Positions 1 to 8,489 of a stretch of DNA of 23,378 bases are shown here, one piece after another. Each line of letters begins with the position of its first letter. Position 1 is the first letter of the stretch. The notes under the pieces are model-generated. The model was not told the DNA's origin. It did no database searches and saw only the letters and a list, made by a program, of their open reading frames with translations. The stretch covers positions 1 through 23,378 of the forward strand of contig JADGJG010000339.1 of assembly GCA_027596195.1 (NCBI GenBank). The letters run 5' to 3'. Position numbers and translations under genes: made by a program. This DNA is from Podochytrium sp. JEL0797 (Eukaryota; Chytridiomycota; Chytridiomycetes; Chytridiales; Chytriomycetaceae).

Positions 1-205
1 GCTCAAATATATCCAGGACCACCCTTCCATTGACGACAAGCAACCAGACCGTGGACTCATGTGGCAACACTTGGTGAATCCCAAAGCCACTGAAAAAAAC
101 AACAATGGACAAGTTGGGGCCAACAACAAGCCGGCAAACCTCCACCTGACGCTCCCAATCAGTGTGAACTGTTACGGGTGGAGAATCAATATTAGATCTC
201 CGTAA
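1..205 (+). CDS. GH46 chitosanase, 3' end of an upstream tandem copy (partial)
   Basis: The frame is open from base 2 to a TAA at 203-205. It encodes about 67 residues that align without gaps to the C-terminus of the complete chitosanase ending at 2785; the DNA at 1-205 matches 2581-2785 with scattered substitutions. The shared end includes the stretch ANLxLTLPISVNCYG, which corresponds to the last strand region of bacterial GH46 enzymes. The terminal residues differ (WRINIRSP here, HIINIAAP in the other copy). Most of the gene, including the catalytic residues, lies outside the window, so I cannot tell whether this copy is intact. Confidence 0.85.
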   Translation, partial: LKYIQDHPSIDDKQPDRGLMWQHLVNPKATEKNNNGQVGANNKPANLHLTLPISVNCYGWRINIRSP

Positions 206-809
206 ATTTTAAAAATTGCTGTTTTTTTTGTTAACAAGTTATTATCATGATTACAAAAACAAGGATAGAGAGTTTTAATAAATCCTCGTGTGTATGTGGC
301 CGAAACACTTTATTACAAATTCCCGTTCACCTCCCACATCTCCTCGGAAATGACATCGGCGAAAGCCACCGATTTTCGCGGCAGTTGTGCGCTTTCAAAA
401 AGAAGGTACCCAAATTGTGATGGTCTGTCGAATAGAGAGGCGTTCCAGGAGTGGCAAGCATGCCACGAACGTCAAATCAAGGACATTGGAGTGACAGCTC
501 TCGTCTCCACATCCAGCTCCTTCTATTGAAATATGGCAGCCCCCGGGTCAATTTTTGAGTCACAACCGAGAAGAGTTGCTCGCAGCAGGATCTCTTTGGG
601 GAGAGAGGGCATAATATCCATTACAAATCGTATTCCAATTCTTCCATCGCGATAGCCGAGAAACAATACGGGGTGTCTTTTCCCGCTCGGGTGTGCGGGG
701 GGTGTTTGCGGACAAGGATTTGTGCGCACACGCGTTTTACGTGCTGCAGACTCGTTGAAGTCACGCCCATTATCGCCCTTTCCCACATCTTCTCTTTTCT
801 CTTGGATAA
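206..809. other. Non-coding spacer after the first chitosanase copy
   Basis: No convincing gene. The first 200 bases still resemble the flank after the second chitosanase copy (about 206-400 against 2786-2960): both have ACAAATTCCCG, then GAAAGCCACC-ATTTTCG-GGCAGTT blocks in the same order. The tandem duplication therefore extended past the stop codon. The rest (400-809) holds only short frames without family resemblance. Confidence 0.5.
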
Positions 810-1268
810 AACCATTTCTTAGAGCTGAGACCCCTCGCGTCCCTCACGAACCTCCAACACCTCCACCTCGAATCGAGCTTTGCCGAATCCTTCGCCCCAC
901 TCGAGAATCTCACATACCTGCGATCCTTCAACGTGTCCAGCGCATACCACCTCGGTGGTGAATCTCTGACTCGTCTGTGCATGCCACTCACGCGGCTCGA
1001 GAAACTCAATGTGTCCATGTGCGGGTCCGGAGCAGATCCACCACTTTCCCTCGCGTTCCTGTCGCACCTCACGCGCCTGTGCGAGTTGGATGTATGCTCG
1101 CTCGGGTTGACAGACATTTCGCAGTTGATGCCTTTGTCAGAACGCGTGCACCTGAATCTAGGTTCCTCAAGTTGGAGTCACATTTTTATTCGGGATTTAG
1201 GACCGGTTTCTGGGTTAGAGCGTTTAATGAGGTTTAAGGTGATTCATTCTAAGATTGCGGACGTGTAG
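810..1268 (+). pseudogene. Leucine-rich-repeat protein fragment
   Basis: One frame is open from just after a TAA at 807-809 to a TAG at 1266-1268, about 152 residues. It reads as six or so degenerate LRR units of about 22-25 residues: LASLTNLQHLHL, PLENLTYLRSFNV, PLTRLEKLNVS, LSHLTRLCELDV, LGLTDISQLMPLSERVHLNL and PVSGLERLMRFKV. No ATG or signal sequence opens it (the only early candidates are non-ATG codons), and no other domain is attached. It could be the last exon of a gene whose upstream exons I cannot see, but a relic is more likely because flanking frames are broken and several consensus leucines are replaced. LRR identity is fairly sure; function is unknown. Confidence 0.6.
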
Positions 1269-1708
1269 GTGTGTGGGATTTGAGGTGGCGTAGGTGAAAG
1301 TATCTTCACCCCCCACCCCCACCCAGGCCTCCACACTCTGAAATCTCCTTCCTGGCTGCCATCACTATCCAGTCTTTTCCAGTAGCCCGGCCATTCTCCC
1401 CAAATCGGGGAATCAAAATGATGACTTCCATCGCCGTCTCAAAGAAAAAATTTGGAGATTTCCGTTGCCAAGGCTACTACTGACTTCCCTTTCCTTGACG
1501 TTCGCAAACAGCACCCCGCCCAAGCCTCCACACTCTCAGCAACAGGCAATCCCCCCCCCCCAATTTGGATGATGAGTTCAGTCGCCATCGATCCAAGCAA
1601 AAAATTGTGGAGATTTTGAGATCGCTCGTTTGCCCAGGCGTGCGTCGGGGGTTACTTGGAGTTCCCAGCATGCAAAAAGCGCCTTCTCAAAATCCTTACT
1701 AAAAACTC
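1269..1708. other. Spacer upstream of chitosanase with C-rich direct repeat
   Basis: No protein gene is recognised. This stretch is the presumed promoter/5' region of the chitosanase. It contains C-rich runs and an imperfect direct repeat (listed separately). A TTACTAAAA...CATGAG string at about 1697-1712 resembles a branch site plus acceptor, so an upstream exon carrying a signal peptide could end here, but I found no convincing one. Confidence 0.4.
1325..1621. repeat. Imperfect direct repeat, two units of about 100-140 bp
   Basis: Unit 1 (about 1325-1463) and unit 2 (about 1521-1621) share the same blocks in order: CCTCCACACTCT, a C-rich run, ATGATGA-TTCA-TCGCC, and AAAAAATT(T)GGAGATTT / AAAAAATTGTGGAGATTTT. 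Spacer length differs and identity is moderate, so this is an old duplication. Unit 2 contains an 11-base C run at 1551-1561. Confidence 0.55.
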
Positions 1709-2785
1709 ATGAGTTGTGGCTATCCTTACACTGGTGTTGCTCTCGACAAGGGCTGGCTCACTTACATTGATTGCGGTGAGACTCTGACGCCATCCTCCAA
1801 CACCCAGTGGCCGCCAGCCGGCTGTCCAAATCCCGCTCTGCCAGTCAACACTTCTCCTTGGCCGAAAGCGAACGCCTTGAGCTTTCCGTTAACCCTCGAC
1901 ACTGGATTTGGACCTCTCATGGCTCCTTGTCAGGTGTATGCCATTTTGAGCCTTGTCTGGGTTGCCGAAAATTCAGACGGCAATTATGACGGCGTGATCC
2001 CGTGGTTCCAGGTATGTCAAAGCATGGCTGCCCAATCAAAAAAATAACTCCCAATTTTGTTTTCCAAGGCGTATCCATACATTCAAAACATTGGGGACGG
2101 TCGCGGATACACCACGAACATCGTCGGTTTCTGCTCGGGAACGGGCGACCTCGCCGACATGCTCAAGAACCTGCAAAAGCTGGAGCCTTGCAACCCCCTC
2201 GTCAAGTACCTCCCGGACATTCAGAAACTCTCCAACTCTGGGTCTCAAAAACTCACGGGTCTTGCCGGATTCGCTGAACAAGTTGTCCAACAAGGCGGTG
2301 GTCCCACAGGAAACGGTGCCATCAACCCAAATTACATGAAGGCGACTTGGCAAACGATTGCGGCCATCACAAGTTCCGAGGGATCCAACTATTGGGGCCA
2401 AGCCATGGAACTGTCGCGAAAATACCAACTGTCACTCCCCATCTCCAAGGGCCAACTCTTCGACATTTCGCTGAACGCTGGAACGAAAGCGGCCATCAAA
2501 CTTGCCTCCCAAGTGAAAGCCCCATCTCCCGCACGTGGTGGAGATGAAACCACGTGGCTCCTCGCCCTCCAAAGTCTGTGGCTCAAATATATCCAGGACC
2601 ACCCTTCCATTGACGACAAGCAACCAGACCGTGGACTCATGTGGCAACACTTGGTGAATCCCAAAGCTACAGGAAAAAACAACAACGGACAAGTTGGGGC
2701 CAACAACAAGCAGGCGAACCTCCAACTGACGCTGCCAATCAGTGTGAACTGTTACGGGCACATTATCAATATTGCAGCTCCGTGA
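1709..2785 (+). CDS. GH46 family endo-chitosanase
   Basis: Hydrolyses beta-1,4 linkages in chitosan (partly deacetylated chitin). Two exons, 1709-2011 and 2069-2785, give 338 residues; the 57-nt intron has a GTATGT donor, an AATAACTCC branch-like site and a CCAAG acceptor. The catalytic pair of the family is visible: Glu87 in WVAENSDG and Asp111 in NIGDGRGYT, followed by the hallmark GFCSGTGD and later PARGGDETTWL. A short insertion lies between the two catalytic residues compared with Streptomyces N174 chitosanase, exactly at the exon junction. The C-terminus ends like bacterial members (ANLQLTLPISVNCYG). About 80 Cys/Pro-rich residues precede the catalytic domain. No signal peptide is visible from the ATG at 1709, so an upstream exon may be missing from this model. 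The family is best known from bacteria and chloroviruses; the intron shows it is a resident eukaryotic gene. Confidence 0.9.
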
Positions 2786-3777
2786 TATCCTTCTTTTAAA
2801 TTGATGATTCTTTTTTGGAATATCATGGGTAGAAAAAGAGGAGGAAATAAAAGAAAGTGGTGCGGCGGAAACATTCGCACAAATTCCCGCAGTCCCCTTC
2901 TTGGATACCGATGAAAGCCACCCATTTTCGAGGCAGTTTCTGCCGTTGGATGCGCTTTTTCACGGAGCATGCTGTGCTCCCACTACTGAATTTGCGTAAT
3001 TTATGAATACCAAGTAAACGGGTTACAAAGGAGAAAGTGAGGCCAGTCATCCAAGTGGAAAATTTCTCGATAAAACCCGCCCAACCCAGGTTTTATCAGC
3101 GAGCGACCATCTTCCTCCCCGACCATTCACCCAAGCGCTGCTCACGCTGCTAACGCGCCATACATCTGTCTTCCCTTCGGTCTTTGTTTGGTGGCATAAC
3201 AGATTTTGTCTAGAACTCGGTTTCTTGCTCTTCCTGCATTCCTTCCTCATTTTTGTGCCTGATCATAGAAATGTGTTTGAAGTAAAGTTATTTGTTGATT
3301 GCACTTTGGATGAAGCAAATTGGAGCTATGGCTATTGAAAAACACTTAGAATAAGGCTCGCCCTGCTGGCTCAATTGCCTGATGGGTCCACTGGCTGTTG
3401 AGCAAATGGAAAAAATTGGATTAGCCATGCTTTCTGAAGAGGTTTGAACTCATCGGCGTCAAATCACGCGTTTCGTCAATTCGTTGTTTGGGGGCTCAAA
3501 AACAAGTGGCGGCAGAAGAATCTTGAAAAGTTAGCCCACATTGTTCCACCTCCTGTCACATCCACGGAGCGCATGTTCAAGAAGTGGAAACAAATAGCAA
3601 GTGGTTGCATTGCTGATCAAATCACTGGTGGCTGCGTTTTCGTGATGCTCTGTGATTAAACCTGGACGCACGCGACCGAAAATTTCATTTCACTGCAAGA
3701 CACGCCCAAAGAAATCGCATAAAAGCCGCATCAATCCATCCATCTCAAATAGCATCCACAAAAAAGACCTCCACATC
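2786..3777. other. Intergenic region after chitosanase
   Basis: About 2786-2960 is the duplicated 3' flank shared with 206-400. From 2960 to 3440 I see nothing coding. At 3444-3659 lies a short frame with weak transposase resemblance (listed separately). The last 120 bases should hold the promoter of the Ala/Pro-rich gene; CATAAAAG at about 3719 is a possible TATA-like element, roughly 60 bases before its ATG. Confidence 0.4.
3444..3659 (+). pseudogene. Possible hAT-transposase C-terminal relic
   Basis: A 71-codon frame contains LAHIVPPPVTSTERMFKKW. This resembles the C-terminal dimerisation region of hAT transposases, where a leucine-rich helix is followed by (I/V)P-x-(S/T)S-x-x-(S/T)ER-x-(F/W). 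The usual following Arg-rich stretch is absent, no DDE region is visible upstream, and no terminal inverted repeats were found. The match may be chance; I keep it only as a weak relic call. Confidence 0.2.
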
Positions 3778-4254
3778 ATGTCTTACAACGCCCCAGCCCC
3801 AGTTGTTGCATACGCTGCCCCTGCCGCCAACGCGCCATACGTCCCAGCCGCTGTCGTCACCACTGTCGCAATTCCAACAACAAAACCCGCTCCCGCCGCT
3901 GTAGTTCCCACAACCCCCGCCGCTGCTCAAGTTTATAACGCGCCCGCCGCCGTTGCACCCACCGTTCCAAAGACCCCAACCGCCGCAACCACCCCAGCCA
4001 TTTACGCGGCCCCAGTCCCAACTGTTGCCAACACTCCTGCTGCCGTAACGGGTACACCCGCTGCAGTCGTCCCCACGCAGGCAGGATACGCTGCCCCCGC
4101 GCCACCTGCTGCCAATACCCCTGTTCCAACGACCCCGGCTGGTTACGTTCCCCCTGCCCAAGCTGTCGCGAAGCCCGCCACAAACTTGTACTCTGGCGCC
4201 AGTGCTGTTTCATTCATTGGGGCCGCTGCTGCGGTGGTCGCGTTGTTCGTTTAG
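3778..4254 (+). CDS. Ala/Pro-rich low-complexity protein with hydrophobic C-terminal tail
   Basis: A single exon of 158 residues starts at the ATG at 3778 (the frame is open further upstream, but only from a GTG). It is made almost entirely of Ala, Pro, Val and Thr, with recurring YNAP/YAAP and NTPAAV/TPAAVVPT phrases. The last 16 residues, AVSFIGAAAAVVALFV, form a short hydrophobic tail preceded by small residues (SGASA), as in GPI-anchor signals. There is no N-terminal signal peptide, which argues against a standard GPI protein unless an upstream exon supplies one. A polyadenylation-like AATAAA lies at 4366-4371. Composition would suit a wall or surface protein; function is not identified. 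The strong codon bias and clean frame support a real gene. Confidence 0.6.
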   Translation: MSYNAPAPVVAYAAPAANAPYVPAAVVTTVAIPTTKPAPAAVVPTTPAAAQVYNAPAAVAPTVPKTPTAATTPAIYAAPVPTVANTPAAVTGTPAAVVPTQAGYAAPAPPAANTPVPTTPAGYVPPAQAVAKPATNLYSGASAVSFIGAAAAVVALFV

Positions 4255-4573
4255 AAAGGTCGGGCTCGAATATCCACAAAACAAAACACTCAAAAACCCA
4301 GATTTTCTTTTCGCGCTTTCCTTTTTTGTCCACTTCGCTGCTAGATTTCTCTCTGGTGTGTCTGCAATAAAATATTGATTCATCTTAAAAAATTGATCTG
4401 CCGAGTTTCTCCCGCCTGACACAGAAAAGTATGATTTTCAGACATGAACCCCCCCCCCCCTTAACTTTGCAAAAAGATTCACTCGATCCGTTCTTTATTC
4501 TAATCTTTCATTTTCATAAGTGACACTGCATGTTTTGTTTCCGAACGCGAGTATTCCACAGTCAAGCCGCCTT
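4255..4573. other. Convergent intergenic region
   Basis: The 3' ends of the Ala/Pro-rich gene (+) and the two-TM gene (-) face each other here. It contains AATAAA at 4366-4371 and a C12 tract at 4449-4460. I see no gene in it. Confidence 0.5.
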
Positions 4574-5424
4574 TCACTCCTCCAACTTTGGCGCATACTC
4601 TGGCAAATCATGCGTAACTCCTTGACTTCCATCCCCATGTTCCGTCAACCTCTCATAAAACAGAATCGGGCACGACATGAACAGGTTGGCATTGAACGTG
4701 CGGTCCGGTTTCACAGAATACACGAGGTTGATGCCTTGCGCTGCATCGGCTTTGCTCCAGATGGCGACGGCTTTGCGGACTTGGGCGACGTACTTGGTTT
4801 CAAAACAATTAGCGAAATGAGCAAAACTGGGGGGGGGGGGGGGGGTGAATTGGAAATGCACACACCTTGGGACGCGAAGGTTGAATCACGAGCAGCAGAA
4901 TCAGAGTGATCAAGACGAATACCCAGTTTTTGGAAAAAGACATGAGGCCGACGGCATAAACAATCATCCAAGCCACTGTTGCCAAGAGCATGACAAAATA
5001 GATCGACCAGGCGTAAATGCGATTCCTTTGAATACTCTGCTCAACTTCCAGTTCACGATTGAGTTCAGTGATCCGTGCAACGAACACATGGTTTGGAATC
5101 TACAGGGGAGGGGGGTTGGTTCAAATGATCGTGCTTGTGCCAACTCCAGTCACTCACTTTGTCCTCCAACCTGTCGGGCCTGATGAGACCATAGTAATCG
5201 GGTCCAATAGGAGACAACTGGATATCTGCAATCAGCCGCAGCTCTGAGATGAGGGGTTCGGAATATTCAGGAGCAATTTCGGGGGCAATGGAGATTCGGG
5301 CTTCGGGAGCATTGCTGGGGCCTCCGGCGGTTTCGGCAGAAGCGGGTTGCTGGGAAGGTATGGTGATTGCAGACATCTCGATGGGAGCTTCGGTATTTGT
5401 TGCCATTTTCGAGGTTAAATTCAT
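4574..5424 (-). CDS. Two-TM membrane protein of unknown function
   Basis: Three exons on the minus strand: 5424-5158, 5099-4866 and 4792-4574 (TGA). They give 239 residues, or 233 if the second ATG at 5406 is used. Introns are 58 nt (GTGAGT...CTGTAG) and 73 nt (GTGTGT...CCAAG), both phase 0. The N-terminal third is Ala/Pro/Glu-rich and looks disordered. A short charged helix (ARITELNRELEVEQSIQ) leads into TM1 (about WSIYFVMLLATVAWMIVYAV) and TM2 (WVFVLITLILLLVI), separated by a short loop. A cytosolic-looking tail ends LPEYAPKLEE, with a PEY/PY-like motif. The second intron carries a 17-base homopolymer. I do not recognise the family. Confidence 0.7.
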
Positions 5425-5917
5425 GTCAAATTCATATCAAATTCATTTCTTGCCACCCAGATTTGAAATTCGGAGGTCAAGCCTCATTCAACTTTTCTAT
5501 CTGCGATCGATCAAAACAATTAGGCATAAGAAGATTTATTTTAATGCAATGCAATCTCTACCCTCCATTTCTTTAACACCTTTTCCTTCCTTCTCATTTT
5601 TTATGCCCAAACAACATCCGTCTTTTTTCGATGTGCTGCCCCGTCGCCACGTTAACGCGAAACAGTTCCAACGAAATGCATTTCCGCACAGTGAAATTTC
5701 CAACTCTCCTCTTCTTCACGTGCTGGTGCAAAAGTGTGCTGTTCGCCATTGTCGCTCCTCGCCCCTTTCTTTTTTTAATGACCACCAAACGCGAATGCGA
5801 CGCAAATTTCGGTTGCAAATTGGGGCCCTCGCAGAGTGCGGTTGATTTGTCAACATAAAACAAGGTCAAAATCGAGAGAAACCGAACCCCAAAAATAACT
5901 TTCACAAAATATTCATA
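5425..5917. promoter_or_regulatory. Divergent promoter region
   Basis: This 493-bp stretch lies between the start of the two-TM gene (-) and the start of the PLGRKT homologue (+), so it should hold both promoters. Frames inside it have no family resemblance. I could not identify a specific element. Confidence 0.4.
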
Positions 5918-6451
5918 ATGGGAGCTCTCGTCTCAAGTGCCGCGCAGCCGTTTATTGAGAAGCAGCAGATGGGCAAAATCATGGAACTGCGCCAGAACAA
6001 GAATATGCGCGACACGCAGATGGCTATGCAGATCGCGATGACCAAGGATCGCATTTACTGGATGGGCGGGACGATTGGCACATTGGTGAGTTTCTTCGCA
6101 CTCCCCTCTCCCTTCCTCTCCTCCCTTCCCTCAAGTCTGATCGCCCAAAAAAAGGGAAGCATCGGCGTCCTCCGCGCAGCCGCGGGTCAAACCCCACGCG
6201 TCCCCATCCCCGCGATCCCTGCCACGATCGTGACAGCCGTGATTCTGTACCAAGCGGATCTCGTGTGGGGAAACAAAATGAACCGCATCCACGATGAGGC
6301 CGAGGCAATCAAAAACGACACGCGATTCTGGTTCAATGACAAAATGAAGCTGCCGCCCGCGATGCGTGCGCCGTATCGTAAGGCGATGGATCAGTTGAAT
6401 AAGGATTTGGAGGCGGTGGGCGAGCCAGCGGCAAAAGAATGGGCGGAATGA
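5918..6451 (+). CDS. PLGRKT: PLGRKT (plasminogen receptor KT, C9orf46) family protein
   Basis: Exons 5918-6085 and 6155-6451 (intron 69 nt, GTGAGT...AAAAAG) give 154 residues; human PLGRKT has 147. The family signature is clear: an N-terminal charged helix with RDTQMAMQIA (human RERQMAMQIA) at residues 31-40, two membrane segments at about 46-66 and 72-92 joined by a short loop, then YQADLVWGNKMNRIHDEAEAI, which parallels the human YQYDLGYG...M-x-x-EAE stretch. The human protein is an integral membrane protein that binds plasminogen through its C-terminal lysine; this one ends in EWAE, so that activity is not expected. Its cellular role in this organism is unknown. The intron is a multiple of three without stops, so the unspliced frame also reads through. 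Confidence 0.88.
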   Translation: MGALVSSAAQPFIEKQQMGKIMELRQNKNMRDTQMAMQIAMTKDRIYWMGGTIGTLVSFFALPSPFLSSLPSSLIAQKKGSIGVLRAAAGQTPRVPIPAIPATIVTAVILYQADLVWGNKMNRIHDEAEAIKNDTRFWFNDKMKLPPAMRAPYRKAMDQLNKDLEAVGEPAAKEWAE

Positions 6452-6593
6452 AGGGAGTCGCGAACGAGCCTCATATTGCTTTAGTTTTGTTTCAAAATCG
6501 GACTACATAAACTAGTTGAGATTGATCGTGCCTTGATACGTTCATGATGTCGCGGGTCGCCAAACCGCGAAAAAAAGCACAAAAACGCCCTCG

Positions 6594-7136
6594 ATGTTCG
6601 CACCCCGACTGACCTCGACGCCCTCCCTGATTCGTCGAATTCACTCTTCCTCCATCCCTCTGCGGACGGCAAACATCCGATTCACCAGTACCAACTCCTC
6701 CGCGGCTTCCCGGCCGAGCCCACCTCCGAGAACCAAGCCGTCCAAGTACAGCAACGACCCCACCCCGGTCCCCTCCTCCAAACCAAAGCCAACAGCCAAA
6801 TCGCAATCATCCAGTGGAGAACAGCCTGGTCTGTTGGATACGATCAAGAAATTGGATCCGTACCAAAAGCTGAACTTTGCCCTCGGTTAGTGGGGGTTGG
6901 ATTCTGTGTGTTCGAATAGTTCCAGTTGAGGAATGACTAACTGATTCTGACGGTGTTTAGGCTGGCTCGCGTTTGCAGCGCTTGGCGTGTGGGCCACGTA
7001 CAAAATGGAGGAAAGGTTCCCGGCGCCAGCTCGGCCCGTGATCCAGGACAGCGACGGTACTGCCGTGACGGCCAAGTCGCCGATTGATTTGATTCTTGTG
7101 GAGGAGGTGGAGAAGGAGCTGGAAAAGACAAAATAA
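6594..7136 (+). CDS. Predicted mitochondrial single-TM protein
   Basis: Exons 6594-6885 and 6961-7136 (TAA) give 155 residues. The 75-nt intron has GTTAGT, a GACTAACTG branch-like site and GTTTAG. The N-terminus is rich in Arg, Ser and Thr with no acidic residue for about 50 positions (MFAPRLTSTPSLIRRIHSS), typical of a mitochondrial presequence. A Pro/Ser-rich linker follows, then LLDTIKKLDPYQKLN and a membrane segment FALGWLAFAALGVWATYKM, then a charged C-terminus (SPIDLILVEEVEKELEK). An inner-membrane location is likely. I cannot name the family. Its stop codon lies 13 nt before the ATG of ATG3. Confidence 0.7.
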
Positions 7137-7149
7137 AAACCTCCCCGAA

Positions 7150-8399
7150 ATGGAATATGTAGAAGTAGGTGTCTCGGCCCCCACCAACCCGGACATCACC
7201 CGCTAACCCCACCCCCAGGGCACTACTGCACTCCGGGTGTTCCGGCAGTTCCGCGAGTACATGCATCCTTTGCTCAAAGACTCAAAGTTCAAGGAGACGG
7301 GCGTGCTGACTGCCGAGGAGTTTGTGCTTGCGGGCGACTTTCTGGTGTACAAGTGTCCGACGTGGCAGTGGGCGGCTGGGCTTGAGGCGAAGCGGAAGGT
7401 GGGTCGTTTGCGGCGCGCTTGGCGGCGTAGCATTCCCTTCCTAGCGATTCGCTGGCCTTTCCTGGCATTCGCTTGGCATTCGTCTACGGAGTCCCTATGG
7501 ATACATGCCCTAGGGACTCACTAGGACTACGCGCCCCTAGCACTCGAACACGCTCTCGAACAAGCACGCCTAGCCAACACTCCTATAGAAATAGCAAAGC
7601 ACTAACTACTCATCCAGGACCACCTCCCCCTGGACAAGCAGTACCTCGTCACGCGCAACGTACCCTGTCTCCGCCGCGTCAAGGCCATGGAGTTCTGGGG
7701 CGGCGGCGACGACGACGAGCAGATCGAAGACGACGGCGACGACGTCTGGGTCGCAACCCACAGGGCCTGGCTGAAGCAGGACGCTGAAGCAACCATCAAA
7801 GACATGGACGAATCGCACGACGAATCCCCTGCCCCGGCTGTCCAGAGCGACCCGGTGCCGCCGCCCCTGGACTCGCTCAATCTCGACGATATTCCAGACA
7901 TGGACGAAGAGCTCGAGCTGGTTGAGATGGAGGATGAGGTTGATCCTGCCGCTGCCGTGTCGCACGAGAACGACGATGGAAAGTTTGTCAAAACAAGGTG
8001 TGCCACTTCCCCTTCTTTGTGAATCCGGCAATTCTGACACTCTTTGCCAGAACATACGACATTTCCATCACCTACGACAAATACTACCAAACACCACGCG
8101 TCTGCCTCTTTGGATACGACGAGAACCGCAAACCCCTGACCCCTGAACAAATCTTTGAAGATATTTCGCAAGACCACGCCAAAAAGACGGTCACCATCGA
8201 GCCCCACCCGCATGAGTCTCTCTCTGTGGCGTCAATTCACCCTTGCAAACATGGCAACGTGATGAAGAAGCTGATTGATCAAATGGTTGAGTCTGGCAAG
8301 GACGAGTTGCGCGTTGACCAGTATTTGCTGCTGTTTCTCAAGTTTATGAGCTCCGTGCTGCCCACGATGGAGTATGACTACACCGGGGACGGATTTTAA
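7150..8399 (+). CDS. ATG3: ATG3, autophagy E2-like conjugating enzyme
   Basis: Transfers Atg8 from Atg7 to phosphatidylethanolamine during autophagosome formation. Exons 7150-7164, 7219-7398, 7618-7997 and 8051-8399 give 307 residues (yeast 310, human 314). Diagnostic stretches are [59 protein letters not shown] and the active site [15 protein letters not shown], where the catalytic Cys is residue 257. The middle (about residues 95-185) is the usual acidic, disordered insert that binds Atg7. The first exon has only five codons (MEYVE), so the start rests on a GTAGGT donor, a GCTAACC branch-like site and the resulting N-terminal amphipathic helix (TALRVFRQF). Intron 2 is 219 nt, much longer than the others here, and carries a hairpin. 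The neighbour upstream is only 13 nt away. Confidence 0.95.
7489..7519. repeat. Perfect 9-bp inverted repeat in ATG3 intron 2
   Basis: GAGTCCCTA (7489-7497) pairs with TAGGGACTC (7511-7519) across a 13-nt loop. It lies in the 219-nt intron, which also has several CTAG tetranucleotides and repeated GGCATTCG words. Confidence 0.6.
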
Positions 8400-8489
8400 A
8401 GCTGTCTCTTATTCCCGTGAACCTCTGAATATCGCTCAAGTTGAAAAAAATAACACATTATAAATATTCTTCTTCTTAACCAAAAACAA

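Noticed and set aside
290..529. 79-codon plus-strand frame after the first chitosanase copy
   Set aside because: It opens without a supported ATG, has no family resemblance, and overlaps the non-coding duplicated 3' flank.
523..786. Minus-strand frame with SLPKEILLRATLLG, resembling the start of an F-box
   Set aside because: Only one helix-like phrase matches, no further F-box residues follow, and the frame ends soon after; not enough to call.
3140..3170. AACGCGCCATAC shared with the Ala/Pro-rich gene near 3830
   Set aside because: The similarity does not extend beyond about 12 exact bases; no wider duplication could be traced.
5594..5905. Minus-strand 103-codon frame with a leader-like N-terminus
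   Set aside because: It lies wholly in the divergent promoter region, immediately upstream of the PLGRKT homologue, and shows no homology or splice context.
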